Part shown: positions 42,718 to 52,132 of the stretch, piece by piece
Layout of the letters: every line of letters begins with the position of its first letter
Position numbering within the stretch: position 1 is the first letter of the stretch
Assembly (NCBI RefSeq): GCF_000807925.1
Contig: NZ_JRVC01000002.1
Span: 124,001 to 188,000, forward strand
Direction of reading: 5' to 3'
Length of the DNA: 64,000 bases
From: Novosphingobium subterraneum
Lineage (GTDB): Bacteria; Pseudomonadota; Alphaproteobacteria; Sphingomonadales; Sphingomonadaceae
Program-made: the position numbers and the translations under genes
The notes under the pieces: generated by a model
Told to the model about the DNA's origin: nothing
What the model saw: the letters and a program-made list of their open reading frames with translations, nothing else
Database searches by the model: none

Positions 42718-43533
42718 ATGGAAGGCGCTGCCCCCGGACCAGTTCTGGAATGGGGGTATCGTCCCGAAAGTTGGCCATTGCGCGAACTGCGGAGGCAGTT
42801 GCGAGATCTGCAGACGCATTTTCCCGCGGTGCGTCGCGCAAAGTTTTCGGCCTACAACCTTGCCACGCGCCATCTTGGCCTGTTTGTCGACCCCGAGATA
42901 CGACTGCTGCGAAAGCTCGCCCCGCTGGACCTCGCGATCGACATAGGCGGCAATTGGGGGCAAAGCGTTGTGGCCTTGCAGCGCTATGCACGGCCGCGAA
43001 AGATCATCACCATCGAACCGATCCCCTCGCTGGCGGAAGAACTTCGCCAGCGATTCTCAGGGGACAGCGACGTGGATGTGCGTGAGATTGCACTCGGCGC
43101 TGCAACTGGCGAACAGCACATCCACGTGCCGCGCTATCGCAACTTCGTCTATGACGGCATTGCCTCTCTTGACCGCGAAGCTGCGGTCCAGTGGCTTGAT
43201 GAGCGGCGCATGGCGCGTTTCACGCCAGATCGGCTTGTAATCGACAGCTATAAGGTAAGGATCGAGAAGCTCGACGCGCTGGAACTCGCCCCGGACATCA
43301 TCAAGATTGACGTGCAAGGCTTCGAATCGCAAGTCATCGGCGGTGGCATCAAAACGATCGCCTCGCATCAGCCGGTGATCTTGATCGAACGGCCCGACGC
43401 GTCTGCCGTTGCTGTCCTCGGCAAACTCGGTCTGTCGCCTTACGGCTGGAACGGAAAACGCCTCGTGCCGGGCGATCTCACCCGAAAGAATGCGATCTTT
43501 CTCTCCAGCCGACACCGCGCATTGCTGGACTGA
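42718..43533 (+). CDS. FkbM family methyltransferase
   Basis: 271-aa SAM-dependent methyltransferase. The SAM-binding motif I is [17 protein letters not shown] (about 63-79), then the acidic TIEPIPS loop and [13 protein letters not shown], both typical of FkbM-type O-methyltransferases that modify sugars or polyketides. It begins 11 nt after rpoD and could be read from the same mRNA. The acceptor substrate is unknown. Confidence 0.85.
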   Translation: MEGAAPGPVLEWGYRPESWPLRELRRQLRDLQTHFPAVRRAKFSAYNLATRHLGLFVDPEIRLLRKLAPLDLAIDIGGNWGQSVVALQRYARPRKIITIEPIPSLAEELRQRFSGDSDVDVREIALGAATGEQHIHVPRYRNFVYDGIASLDREAAVQWLDERRMARFTPDRLVIDSYKVRIEKLDALELAPDIIKIDVQGFESQVIGGGIKTIASHQPVILIERPDASAVAVLGKLGLSPYGWNGKRLVPGDLTRKNAIFLSSRHRALLD

Positions 43534-43557
43534 CTTCCGGACCGGCAGTCGAAGCTG

Positions 43558-44013
43558 CTAGTCGATCCTGTAGACCGCCAGACGGACCGTATTCCCAACC
43601 TTCCCGCCCTTCGCGATGAACAGGGCGCGGTTGACCCAATCGTATCCGGCATGTCCGGTCTCGAGCCGGATTGCCGTGCGCATGTAGTACTCGGCCGGGT
43701 CGACTTCCTCGCCCCCAGCAATGCGCGCATGCACCTCTGCCGTTGCGTGGCGAATGCCTTGGCTGATGACTTCGATCACCGCGCCGTCGCTGGTCTCGAT
43801 CGCATAGCGCGCATCCAGTTCGGCGATCCCTCCGCGTGAGACGGTCTGCCAGTCGGCCCCGATTGGCAGAATGCGGCCGCCGAGCAGCGGTCCATCGGCG
43901 CTACCTCCGACAATCGGAATGATCCGCCGGACACCTATTGGGCATTCGCCCATCTCGTGGGGCCTCGACAGTTCGACAACCAGATCGGTCACATGGGTCA
44001 GCGCAATGGTCAC
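43558..44013 (-). CDS. DUF3237 domain protein
   Basis: 151 aa matching DUF3237: VRRIIPIVGGSADGPLLGGRILPIGADWQ, DARYAIETSDGAVIEVISQGIRH and YDWVNRALFIAKG. The family is found beside aromatic or polyketide catabolism genes but is uncharacterised. It is coupled to the upstream flavin monooxygenase (ATGA overlap), so a joint pathway is likely. Confidence 0.85.
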   Translation of the reverse strand: MTIALTHVTDLVVELSRPHEMGECPIGVRRIIPIVGGSADGPLLGGRILPIGADWQTVSRGGIAELDARYAIETSDGAVIEVISQGIRHATAEVHARIAGGEEVDPAEYYMRTAIRLETGHAGYDWVNRALFIAKGGKVGNTVRLAVYRID

Positions 44014-45302
44014 GCGGGCACCCTGGCGACTTGCGCACCTTCAGGAATGGTCCTCGGCGCGCCGTTCAGGCGGTCCTTGGCAAAGCCCGCAGCCTGCTGG
44101 TAGGCCAGCATGAAGGCACTTCGCTCCGCAGCCGGGATGACATCGTCGATATTCTCGAACTGACCGCCGCAACGTTCGTCCACCATATTGAGCAGGCCGA
44201 ACGGGCCCGCCCCGCGGTTGCGCATCGCGACCTGGCCGATCGGGCCACAGAATTCGGCGTCGAACTGGGCAAGCGCCTCGGGCGTAACGCCGCGCTCCAC
44301 CATGATGCGTCCAATCTGGCGTGCGTCGACAATTGCCTGCGAGGCGCCGTTGGACCCCGTGGGATACATCGGATGTGCCGCGTCCCCAATCAGCCCGACC
44401 GGCCCATCGACCCAGGTCGGCAAGGGATCGCGATCTATCATCGGGTTCTCGTAAGCCATGTCCGACTTTGCCAGCAGAGCCGGCAGATCAAGCCAGTCAT
44501 AGACGAACCCGTCGAACTCGTGCGCAAACTCCGCCATTTCGACAGGCCTGAACCATCCCGACTTGGTCCAGTCGTGACTGGTGTCGTACGTCTGCTCGGC
44601 GATCCAGTTGATATCGGACAAGCCGTCCGCATCCGGGTGCGAAATCGGGTAGATCACCACGCGATGCCGGCTCGTGCCAAGGCCGACGAACGATGATCCC
44701 GAACGGATCGGTACGCCCTTGGCAGTGCCGCGCCACATGATCGTGCCGCCCCAATGGATCGGAGGCTGATCGGGGTGCATCTGCGCGCGGATTGCCGAAT
44801 GTATGCCGTCTGCCCCGAACAGCAGCGTTCCTGCCGCCTCTTCGACTTTGCCCGAGCGATCCTCGACCAAGGCGGTGACCGAACCATTCGCTTCCATGCG
44901 ATAGCCCGTAACCTTGCTGCCCAGTCTCACCGCTTGCGGCCCGATGCGCTCGATCACCTTGCGGTAGAGCAGCATGTGGAATTCGCCGCGGTGCACGGCA
45001 TACTGGTGCCAGTTATACCCGGCCAGCTTGCCACGCGGTTCGGAGTAGATCTCGCGTCCATTCGGCCCGACCAGGGCCCACTCACGCGCCGGAATGCCCA
45101 CGGCATCCATCTCGGCCTCACCGATGCCGAGGTCTTCGAGTTCGCGAACGGCGTTGGGCTGGAGATTTATGCCGACACCCAGCGGCTTCAATTCACGAAC
45201 GGATTCGAAGACCGTGCAGGAGACCCCGATCTGGTGGAGCGTCAGTGCGAGCGTGAGCCCGCCAATGCCGCCCCCGGCGATGAGCACGTGTTCCTGCGGC
45301 AT
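44010..45302 (-). CDS. FAD-dependent flavoprotein monooxygenase
   Basis: 430-aa class A flavoprotein hydroxylase. The ADP-binding motif is VLIAGGGIGGLTLALTL, the DG-type motif is LLFGADGIHSAIRAQ, and the second FAD motif is LIGDAAHPMYPTGSNGASQAIVDA. This layout fits PhzS/salicylate-hydroxylase-like enzymes that use NAD(P)H and O2 on aromatic substrates. It is coupled to the DUF3237 gene. Substrate unknown. Confidence 0.86.
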   Translation of the reverse strand: MPQEHVLIAGGGIGGLTLALTLHQIGVSCTVFESVRELKPLGVGINLQPNAVRELEDLGIGEAEMDAVGIPAREWALVGPNGREIYSEPRGKLAGYNWHQYAVHRGEFHMLLYRKVIERIGPQAVRLGSKVTGYRMEANGSVTALVEDRSGKVEEAAGTLLFGADGIHSAIRAQMHPDQPPIHWGGTIMWRGTAKGVPIRSGSSFVGLGTSRHRVVIYPISHPDADGLSDINWIAEQTYDTSHDWTKSGWFRPVEMAEFAHEFDGFVYDWLDLPALLAKSDMAYENPMIDRDPLPTWVDGPVGLIGDAAHPMYPTGSNGASQAIVDARQIGRIMVERGVTPEALAQFDAEFCGPIGQVAMRNRGAGPFGLLNMVDERCGGQFENIDDVIPAAERSAFMLAYQQAAGFAKDRLNGAPRTIPEGAQVARVPA

Positions 45303-45502
45303 TCCTGTTCGTCCCGTCCGATCCTGATTGCCGGGCCTTTACGCATCGCGCGATCCGGTCGCAACCGCCATGACGCTCCCACCTGTTAGGATGAGCCCCA
45401 TCGGGCAGATTTCCTCCAGCGATTTGCGGTGGCTTGTTGCGCTGCAAGAGCCTATGGGCGCGCCAACGAATCCCCTAATACCGCTGTCGAGTAACGATCC
45501 CC

Positions 45503-45940
45503 ATGCGTATCGCCATCGCTTCCGATCACGCCGCTGTCGACCTGAAGGCCGCACTGCGTGAGTATCTCATCGGCCTTGGCCATGAAGTTGCCGACCTCGG
45601 GCCAGAGACCGCCGATCGCGTCGACTATCCCGACTATGGCTACAAACTGGCCTCGGTGGTAGCCGAAGGCATTGCCGAGCGGGGCGTCGCCCTGTGCGGA
45701 TCAGGTATCGGCATCTCGATCGCAGTAAACCGCGAACCGGCCTGCCGCTGCGCACTGGTTTCGGAACCGCTCTCCGCAGCACTCGCGCGCGAACACAACG
45801 ATGCAAATGTCATTGCGATGGGCGCACGCCTGACTGGCGAGGACATGGCCAAGGCCTGTCTTGACGCATTTCTTTCCACCGAATTCGGCGGTGGCCGCCA
45901 TGCCGGCCGCGTCGAAAAGCTTTCCAACCCCGCAATCTGA
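45503..45940 (+). CDS. rpiB: Ribose-5-phosphate isomerase B
   Basis: 145-aa RpiB/LacAB-type isomerase of the pentose phosphate pathway. ASDHAA at the N-terminus and [13 protein letters not shown] with active-site Cys68 are family hallmarks; the later substrate-binding region is [13 protein letters not shown]. It lies 14 nt before glyA, in the common alphaproteobacterial order rpiB-glyA-nrdR. Confidence 0.95.
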   Translation: MRIAIASDHAAVDLKAALREYLIGLGHEVADLGPETADRVDYPDYGYKLASVVAEGIAERGVALCGSGIGISIAVNREPACRCALVSEPLSAALAREHNDANVIAMGARLTGEDMAKACLDAFLSTEFGGGRHAGRVEKLSNPAI

Positions 45941-45954
45941 AGGAGCCCCCAGAG

Positions 45955-47265
45955 ATGACCACCGCCACAGCAGCGCCGGAAATCCGCAAAGCCGGCTTCT
46001 TCACCGAGCATCTGGAAACGGCCGATGCCGAAGTGTTCGCCGCCATCAAGGGTGAGCTGCACCGCCAGCAGACCAAGATCGAGCTGATCGCTTCGGAAAA
46101 CATCACCAGCCGCGCCGTGCTTGAAGCCACCGGATCGGTTTTCACCAACAAATACGCCGAAGGCTACCCGGGCAAGCGCTACTACGGTGGGTGCGAATAC
46201 GCCGATATCGTCGAGAACCTGGCGATCGAGCGCGCCAAGCAGCTGTTCGGATGCAACTTCGCCAACGTTCAGCCCAACTCGGGCAGCCAGATGAACCAGG
46301 CCGTGTTTCTCGCGCTGCTGCAGCCGGGTGACAGCTTCATGGGCCTCGACCTGAATTCGGGTGGCCATCTCACCCACGGCAGCCCCGTGAACATGAGCGG
46401 CAAGTGGTTCAACGTGATCCCTTACGGCGTGCGCCCCGACGATCACATGATCGACATGGACGAGGTTGCCCGTCTTGCCCGAGAGCACAAGCCCAAACTG
46501 ATCATCGCCGGTGGCACCGCCTATTCACGCACCTGGGACTGGGCCGCCTTCCGCGCCATTGCCGATGAAATCGGCGCGTGGCTGCTGGTCGACATGTCGC
46601 ACATTTCGGGCCTCGTTGCAGGCGGCGCCCACCCCTCGCCGTTCCCGCATGCCCACGTCGTCACCACGACGACCCACAAGAGCCTGCGCGGCCCGCGTTC
46701 GGGCGTGATCCTCACCAATGACGAGGATCTGGCCAAGAAGTTCAACACCGCCGTATTCCCCGGCCTTCAGGGCGGTCCGCTGGTCCACGTCATCGCGGGC
46801 AAGGCGGTTGCCTTTGGTGAAGCGCTGCGCCCCGAATTCAAGGCCTATGCCCACCAGATCGTCGCCAATGCCAAGGCGCTTGCCGAAAGCATCAAGGACG
46901 CCGGCCTCGGCATCGTTTCCGGCGGCACCGACAACCATCTTATGCTGGTTGATCTGACTGCCAAGGACGTGACCGGCAAGGCCGCCGAGAAGGGTCTCGA
47001 TCGCGCCTGGCTCACCTGCAACAAGAACGGCGTCCCGTTCGACAAGCGCTCCCCCTTCGTCACTTCGGGCATCCGCCTCGGCACGCCGGCTGGCACCACC
47101 CGCGGTTTCCGCGAGGAAGAGTTCCGCACCATCGGCAAGCTGATCGTGGAAGTGGTCGATGGCCTTGCGCGCAATGGCGATGAGGGCGATGGTCAGGTCG
47201 AACAGCGCGTGCGCGATCGCGTCGCGGAGCTTTGCGCGCAGTTCCCGATCTATCCGGAGCTGTAA
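45955..47265 (+). CDS. glyA: Serine hydroxymethyltransferase
   Basis: 436-aa PLP enzyme interconverting serine and glycine with transfer of one carbon to tetrahydrofolate. The PLP lysine is K242 in [16 protein letters not shown], and NIIT-type folate-binding elements ([22 protein letters not shown]) are present. Length and start are typical; GGAGC lies upstream of ATG 45955. Confidence 0.97.
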   Translation: MTTATAAPEIRKAGFFTEHLETADAEVFAAIKGELHRQQTKIELIASENITSRAVLEATGSVFTNKYAEGYPGKRYYGGCEYADIVENLAIERAKQLFGCNFANVQPNSGSQMNQAVFLALLQPGDSFMGLDLNSGGHLTHGSPVNMSGKWFNVIPYGVRPDDHMIDMDEVARLAREHKPKLIIAGGTAYSRTWDWAAFRAIADEIGAWLLVDMSHISGLVAGGAHPSPFPHAHVVTTTTHKSLRGPRSGVILTNDEDLAKKFNTAVFPGLQGGPLVHVIAGKAVAFGEALRPEFKAYAHQIVANAKALAESIKDAGLGIVSGGTDNHLMLVDLTAKDVTGKAAEKGLDRAWLTCNKNGVPFDKRSPFVTSGIRLGTPAGTTRGFREEEFRTIGKLIVEVVDGLARNGDEGDGQVEQRVRDRVAELCAQFPIYPEL

Positions 47266-47269
47266 GCTT

Positions 47270-47476
47270 ATGAACGACCACGACGATCTCGCCGCTCGCG
47301 CCAAGCAGGAAATCTCCGGCATGGCCAAGGAGGGCATGGCCCACCCATCGACCAAGCCGGTCCTGACCGGCGCGGCCATCGGGGCGGTGGCCGGTGTGCT
47401 CCTTCCTGTCGTCTCGCTCCCGCTTGGCCTTGCCGTGGGTGCTGGCATTGCCTTCTGGCAGAGGATCAAGCGCTAA
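47270..47476 (+). CDS. Small membrane protein between glyA and nrdR
   Basis: 68-aa protein starting 4 nt after the glyA stop. A charged N-terminal helix (DDLAARAKQEISGMAKEG) is followed by one Gly/Ala-rich membrane segment (TGAAIGAVAGVLLPVVSLPLGLAVGAGIAFW) and a basic end. Not recognised beyond this; position in the operon suggests co-expression only. Confidence 0.65.
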   Translation: MNDHDDLAARAKQEISGMAKEGMAHPSTKPVLTGAAIGAVAGVLLPVVSLPLGLAVGAGIAFWQRIKR

Positions 47477-47479
47477 GCC

Positions 47480-47944
47480 GTGCGTTGCCCGTTCTGCGCC
47501 CATGACAACAGCCAGGTGAAGGACAGCCGGCCGAGCGAGGACAACACCTCGATCCGCCGGCGCCGTCAGTGCGAAGGCTGCGGGGCGCGGTTCACGACGT
47601 TCGAGCGGGTGCAGTTGCGTGAGGTCGTCGTAGTCAAGAGCGGGGAACGACGTGAACCGTTCGACCGGTTCAAGATCGAACAATCGGTTTCGCTCGCCTG
47701 CCGCAAACGCCCCGTCGCTCAGGAGCGCCTCGACCAGCTCGTCTCGGGCATCCAGCGCCAGATCGAAACCATGGGCGATTCAGAAGTACCGTCCAAGGTC
47801 ATCGGAGAGATGGTTATGGAAGGTCTGCGCCAGCTTGATAGCGTGGCCTACATCCGCTTTGCCAGCGTCTATCGCGATTTCACCGAAGCGCGTGACTTTG
47901 AAGAATTCGCTTCGAGCGTCCAGGAAATGAGCGGCCGCGCCTGA
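47480..47944 (+). CDS. nrdR: Transcriptional repressor NrdR
   Basis: 154-aa regulator that represses ribonucleotide reductase genes when dATP/ATP is high. The zinc ribbon is MRCPFC ... [13 protein letters not shown], and the ATP-cone domain follows (about 48-140: [22 protein letters not shown]). It starts with GTG at 47480, 3 nt after the small membrane protein gene. Confidence 0.97.
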   Translation: MRCPFCAHDNSQVKDSRPSEDNTSIRRRRQCEGCGARFTTFERVQLREVVVVKSGERREPFDRFKIEQSVSLACRKRPVAQERLDQLVSGIQRQIETMGDSEVPSKVIGEMVMEGLRQLDSVAYIRFASVYRDFTEARDFEEFASSVQEMSGRA

Positions 47945-47946
47945 AC

Positions 47947-48699
47947 ATGACCGATCCAGAAAAGCGCCAGCCGGTCATCGTCCTGGTCCGCCCCCAGCTT
48001 GGCGAGAACATCGGCAAGGCCGCGCGTGCCATGCTGAATTTCGGCCTGACAGAGATGCGACTTGTATCTCCGCGCGATGGCTGGCCCAATCCGTCCGCCG
48101 GTCCCGCCGCAGCTGGCGCCGACAGGGTTCTGGAGAAAGCACAGGTCTTCGATACCCTCGCTGATGCCGTCAGCGATTGCTCGCATGTCTTCGCCACTAC
48201 TGTCCGCAAGCGTGGCGTGACCAAGCCCGTGCTGACGCCGGAACAGGCAGCGAAGGATATCATCGCCGCGCAGGGCCGCAGCGCGATCATCTTCGGACCG
48301 GAACGGTCAGGCCTTGAGACCGACGACGTGGCGCTGGCCCGCGCCATCATCACCGTACCGATCAACCCGGAATTCGGTTCTCTCAACCTCGCGCAGGCCG
48401 TCATCCTTTGCGCGTACGAGTGGTCCAAGCACGTCGATCTGGTTCAGCCTACCGTAGAGGACATGCTGCCCCCTGCCCCGCAGGAAGAGTTTGAAGGCAT
48501 GTTCGAACAGCTTTGCACGATGCTTGAACCGCGCGGCTACTTCGAGCCCGAGGCACGCGCGGCCGCCACGCGACGCACATTGCGCACCATGCTGACCAAA
48601 CCAGGCTGGAACCATCTCGAAGTGCGCACCATGCGCGGGGTGCTGAGCGCCCTGCGCCGCAAGGAAGGCTCGAAGCCGGGGGACGAGCCGCGCAGTTGA
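47947..48699 (+). CDS. trmJ: tRNA (Cm32/Um32) methyltransferase TrmJ-like
   Basis: 250-aa SPOUT/SpoU-class RNA methyltransferase. The N-terminal motif PVIVLVRPQLGENIGKAARAM, IIFGPERSGLETDDVALA (motif 2) and INPEFGSLNLAQAV (motif 3, trefoil knot) are clear, and the C-terminal extension matches TrmJ, which methylates ribose 32 of tRNAs. It follows nrdR by 2 nt. Confidence 0.88.
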   Translation: MTDPEKRQPVIVLVRPQLGENIGKAARAMLNFGLTEMRLVSPRDGWPNPSAGPAAAGADRVLEKAQVFDTLADAVSDCSHVFATTVRKRGVTKPVLTPEQAAKDIIAAQGRSAIIFGPERSGLETDDVALARAIITVPINPEFGSLNLAQAVILCAYEWSKHVDLVQPTVEDMLPPAPQEEFEGMFEQLCTMLEPRGYFEPEARAAATRRTLRTMLTKPGWNHLEVRTMRGVLSALRRKEGSKPGDEPRS

Positions 48700-48702
48700 A
48701 CT

Positions 48703-49005
48703 TCAGTCGTTGATCACGCGATGGTTTCGCTGGGCTTGTACCGCATCTGCGGCGTCCATCAGCCGATCCCAGAAATCGGTTACAAGCCCGACGGGAATAC
48801 CGAGCTCGAAAGCGCGACGACGAATCACCGCCATCTGGGCCTTGCGCTCGTCGTCAGAAAGCTCTCGTTGAACCGTAGTGCTCGCAGCCAACCCAAATCG
48901 TTGAGACAAAAGCGAAAGTATTTGAAGGTCGATCGCCTCCAACCCGCCGGAAAGGGATTCCAACGGCTGCGACTGGTCAGAACGAGGCGGCCCTTCGTGC
49001 ATCAT
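48703..49005 (-). CDS. Chorismate mutase (AroQ type)
   Basis: 100 aa from ATG 49005; a second ATG follows immediately and a GTG lies 4 codons upstream. The AroQ helical fold is suggested by LEAIDLQILSLLSQRFGLAAS, the later RRAFELGIPVGLVTDFWDRLMDAA, and conserved Arg/Asp spacing typical of type II chorismate mutase, which converts chorismate to prephenate. It is divergent from rpsD and convergent with trmJ. Confidence 0.82.
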   Translation of the reverse strand: MMHEGPPRSDQSQPLESLSGGLEAIDLQILSLLSQRFGLAASTTVQRELSDDERKAQMAVIRRRAFELGIPVGLVTDFWDRLMDAADAVQAQRNHRVIND

Positions 49006-49078
49006 TTTCGATAGCACCCCAATTTCGCTACCCTGTCTATGGCCGCTGCCCTTGACAAAGGGCTAATTGTCTGTTCTT

Positions 49079-49140
49079 GGCCGCGCTTCGCAATTGGCCC
49101 TGCACTCCCGGTGAAGCGGTGGCCGCACTTCGCAATTGGC
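49079..49140 (+). repeat. Direct 20-bp repeat in the rpsD leader
   Basis: GGCCGCGCTTCGCAATTGGC (49079-49098) and GGCCGCACTTCGCAATTGGC (49121-49140) differ at one base and are 42 bp apart, start to start. A weaker related word starts at 49041 (GGCCGCTG...). They lie 70-130 nt before the rpsD start and could be protein- or RNA-binding sites, e.g. for S4 autoregulation. Confidence 0.8.
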
Positions 49141-49208
49141 AAAGTGGTGCGTGTCCGGGACTTGAAGCATCGGCGCGTTGCCGGTGCAGGCAGATTGAAA
49201 GGCAGCGC

Positions 49209-49820
49209 ATGTCCAAGCGCAAGGCATCCAAGTACAAAATTGATCGCCGTCTCGGCGAAAACATCTGGGGTCGTCCCAAGTCGTCGGTGAACCGCCGCTC
49301 GTATGGCCCGGGCCAGCACGGCCAGCGCCGCAAGAGCAAGGTCTCGGACTTCGGCATCCAGCTCCGCGCCAAGCAGAAGCTCAAGGGCTACTACGGCGAT
49401 GTGACCGAGAAGCAGTTCAAGCGCACCTACCAGGAAGCGTCGAAGATGAAGGGCGACACCGGTCAGAACCTGATCGGCCTGCTCGAACAGCGCCTTGACA
49501 TGGTCGTGTACCGCGCCAAGTTCGCGCCGACCATCTTCTCGGCTCGCCAGGTCGTTTCTCACGGTCACATCTACGTCAACGGCGTGAAGTGCAACATCGC
49601 CTCGCGTCGCGTTCGCCCCGGCGACGTTATCAGCCTCGGCAAGAAGGCCAAGGAAATGGCCCTCATCGCTGAAGCGCAGTCGCTGCCCGAGCGTGAAGTT
49701 CCCGACTACGTCGCCGCCGAAGGCGACAAGGCCACCTTCACCCGCGTTCCGACGCTGGACGAAGTACCCTATCCGGTGAAGATGGAACCGAACCTGGTCG
49801 TCGAATTCTATTCGCGCTGA
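49209..49820 (+). CDS. rpsD: 30S ribosomal protein S4
   Basis: 203-aa primary 16S rRNA-binding protein that nucleates the 30S body. The basic N-terminal [20 protein letters not shown], then [21 protein letters not shown] and the S4 RNA-binding domain (about 95-155: [30 protein letters not shown]) are standard. ATG 49209 lies behind AAAGG. Monocistronic, ended by a terminator; outside any S10/alpha operon, as in alphaproteobacteria. Confidence 0.97.
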   Translation: MSKRKASKYKIDRRLGENIWGRPKSSVNRRSYGPGQHGQRRKSKVSDFGIQLRAKQKLKGYYGDVTEKQFKRTYQEASKMKGDTGQNLIGLLEQRLDMVVYRAKFAPTIFSARQVVSHGHIYVNGVKCNIASRRVRPGDVISLGKKAKEMALIAEAQSLPEREVPDYVAAEGDKATFTRVPTLDEVPYPVKMEPNLVVEFYSR

Positions 49821-49851
49821 TCGGTATTCCAACCACTGCGACACATGGAAG

Positions 49852-49877
49852 AGGCGGGGCGCAAGCTCCGCCTTTTT
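49852..49877 (+). terminator. Intrinsic terminator after rpsD
   Basis: Stem AGGCGGGGC / GCTCCGCCT (one G-T pair) with a GCAA tetraloop, followed by TTTTC. Confidence 0.9.
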
Positions 49878-49968
49878 CGTATGTGCAAACAAGCTGTTAC
49901 GTGTCGTTTCGCAGGTGAAATTTACAGCAATTCGGGGAACTCTCGGGGCGCGCGACCATTGGGATGGC

Positions 49969-50166
49969 ATGTGTCTCTATCGCTTCGTCACCCCGCATCG
50001 CATCGGCAAATGGTATCCGGACTTGCTCACCGCGCAGCGCCAGGCTTTCGCCATCGGCGCCGGCTTTCTCGATGAGCGTACCGGCGAATTCTATGCCTAC
50101 AAGGACACGAGGTTGGAGACGCAGGACCCGATGATGCAGGACGGTGCAGAGGGCATTGCCGCCTAA
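49969..50166 (+). CDS. Small conserved hypothetical protein
   Basis: 65 aa from ATG 49969 (a GTG at 49915 would add 18 residues). Composition and codon use look genuine: [17 protein letters not shown], then [21 protein letters not shown]. Family not recognised and no catalytic motif is seen. It overlaps the tgt 3' end by 4 nt and may be sphingomonad-specific. Confidence 0.55.
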   Translation: MCLYRFVTPHRIGKWYPDLLTAQRQAFAIGAGFLDERTGEFYAYKDTRLETQDPMMQDGAEGIAA

Positions 50167-51287
50167 CGCGCGAAGTAGTCCCGTCTGAAATCGGCTGCGA
50201 AGGCCGCAAAGCGCCCTTCTGCGATCGCCGCGCGCATGCCTGCCATGAGTTGCTGGTAAAACCACAGGTTATGCTCGGTCAGCAGCATGGCCCCAAGCAT
50301 CTCGCCCGACTTGTGCAGGTGGTGCAGGTAGGCGCGGCTGTATTTGGTGCAAGTCGGGCATGGACAGCGTTCGTCGAGAGGGCCGGTATCTTCCGCATGC
50401 CGGGCGTTGCGCATGTTCACCGGGCCGTTCCAGGTAAAGCCCTGCCCATTGCGCCCGGACCGGGTCGGCAGGACGCAATCGAACATGTCGACCCCGCGCT
50501 CGACCGCACCGACAAGGTCATCGGGCTTGCCGACCCCCATCAGATAGCGCGGACGATCCGCAGGCAACTGCTGCGGCGCGAAGTCGAGCGTAGCGAACAT
50601 CGCCTCCTGCCCTTCCCCCACGGCAAGGCCACCAATGGCATAGCCGTCGAACCCGATGTCGGTCAGGGCGTCGGCGCTGGCCTTGCGCAAGCCTTCGTCA
50701 AGCGCGCCCTGCTGAATTCCGAACAGCGCCGCGCGTTCGGCATGTTCGGCCCCGGCGTTGAAAGCGTCGCGACTGCGCCTTGCCCAGCGCATCGACATTT
50801 CCATCGATTTTGCGATCACATCGCGCGGCTGGTCGGCGCGCGGGCATTCGTCGAAGCACATGACGATGTCGGACCCCAGCAGACGCTGGATTTCCATCGA
50901 ACGCTCCGGGCTCAACAAATGACGCGAACCGTCGAGGTGGCTGGCGAAGGTCACGCCTTCCTCGGTGATCTTGCGCAAGTCCGAAAGGCTCATCACCTGG
51001 TAGCCGCCGCTGTCGGTCAGGATCGGGCGGTCCCAACCGCCAAACTTGTGCAGGCCACCCAGACGCGCGACACGCTCTGCTCCGGGGCGGAGCATAAGGT
51101 GATACGTGTTGCCGAGGATGATGTCCGCACCGCTGGCGCGCACGTCTTCCATCTTCATCGCCTTTACCGTTGCGGCGGTACCTACCGGCATGAACGCCGG
51201 GGTGCGGATGTCACCGCGCATCATCCGGATCGTCCCGGTGCGCGCCTTTCCGTCGGTGGCGTGGATATCGAAGGCAAAACGGGTCAT
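50163..51287 (-). CDS. tgt: Queuine tRNA-ribosyltransferase (guanine transglycosylase)
   Basis: 374-aa enzyme that exchanges guanine 34 for the queuine precursor preQ1 in GUN-anticodon tRNAs. The active-site Asp pair is in [13 protein letters not shown] and the catalytic [14 protein letters not shown] region; the zinc site is [18 protein letters not shown]. It lies about 2 kb from queA, the next enzyme of the pathway, separated by a transporter and a P450 gene. Confidence 0.96.
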   Translation of the reverse strand: MTRFAFDIHATDGKARTGTIRMMRGDIRTPAFMPVGTAATVKAMKMEDVRASGADIILGNTYHLMLRPGAERVARLGGLHKFGGWDRPILTDSGGYQVMSLSDLRKITEEGVTFASHLDGSRHLLSPERSMEIQRLLGSDIVMCFDECPRADQPRDVIAKSMEMSMRWARRSRDAFNAGAEHAERAALFGIQQGALDEGLRKASADALTDIGFDGYAIGGLAVGEGQEAMFATLDFAPQQLPADRPRYLMGVGKPDDLVGAVERGVDMFDCVLPTRSGRNGQGFTWNGPVNMRNARHAEDTGPLDERCPCPTCTKYSRAYLHHLHKSGEMLGAMLLTEHNLWFYQQLMAGMRAAIAEGRFAAFAADFRRDYFAR

Positions 51288-51349
51288 CGTGCGGAGATCT
51301 CGGCAAAAAGAGTGTTGCGGCCCTTAGGCGCAATCGCCAAAGCGCGCAA

Positions 51350-52132
51350 ATGCCAGACCTGCTCCTGATAGAACCCGCCCATCTCGATCTCTGGTTCTAC
51401 CCGGCGTTGACCTGCGTTGCCGTGCTTTCGGGGTTCATCGACGCCGTGGCCGGCGGCGGCGGGCTGGTGATGATGCCGGTGCTGCTGTCCACCCCCCTGC
51501 CCCCGCATGTGGTGCTGGGGACCAACAAGATCCAGTCAATGTGCGGCACGTCGATGGCCACGTGGCGCTATCACAAGGCAGGTCTGTTCAGTTTCCGCAA
51601 GAACGCCGCGACAGCCGCCATCGTTTTTGTCGGCGCAATGGCAGGATCGCTGGCAATTCAGCACCTTAGCGCGGACGTCCTCAAACTCGTCGTGCCAGTG
51701 CTGCTGATTGCTGTGGCGCTCTACACTGTCCTGTCGCCGGGCATGACCGACGAAGACCGCAAGGGCCGCCTGTCCGAGCGCGGCTACATGCCGGTGGGGG
51801 CCGGGGTTGCGTTTTACGATGGCTTTTTCGGGCCGGGCGCCGGACAGTTCTTTGCGACAACGCTGGTTGGCTTGCGGGGCATGGGGCTTACCCGTGCCAC
51901 TGGCCTGACGAAATTTCTCAACGTCACCAGCAACATAGCCAGTGTGATCGTGTTCAGCATCGGTGGCCAGGCGATGTGGATTCTCGGGGCTTGCATGGGC
52001 GTCGGTGCCATGACCGGCGCGTGGATCGGCTCGCACTATGCCACTAAGTTCGGCGCCAAGGTGATCCGCCCGCTGCTCGTGGTGGTGAGCATCGGGCTGA
52101 CCGTGCGGCTGGTATGGGGCTGGTTTTCCTAG
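51350..52132 (+). CDS. TSUP-family membrane transporter (TauE/SafE type)
   Basis: 260-aa inner-membrane protein with about eight hydrophobic helices. The family signature is LSGFIDAVAGGGGLVMMPVLL near the start and FFGPGAGQFFATTLVGLRGMGLTRATGLTKFLN in the second half, the inverted repeat of TauE/SafE transporters for sulphite, sulphoacetate or related organic anions. Its stop shares the bases CTAG with the convergent P450 stop. Confidence 0.85.
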   Translation: MPDLLLIEPAHLDLWFYPALTCVAVLSGFIDAVAGGGGLVMMPVLLSTPLPPHVVLGTNKIQSMCGTSMATWRYHKAGLFSFRKNAATAAIVFVGAMAGSLAIQHLSADVLKLVVPVLLIAVALYTVLSPGMTDEDRKGRLSERGYMPVGAGVAFYDGFFGPGAGQFFATTLVGLRGMGLTRATGLTKFLNVTSNIASVIVFSIGGQAMWILGACMGVGAMTGAWIGSHYATKFGAKVIRPLLVVVSIGLTVRLVWGWFS

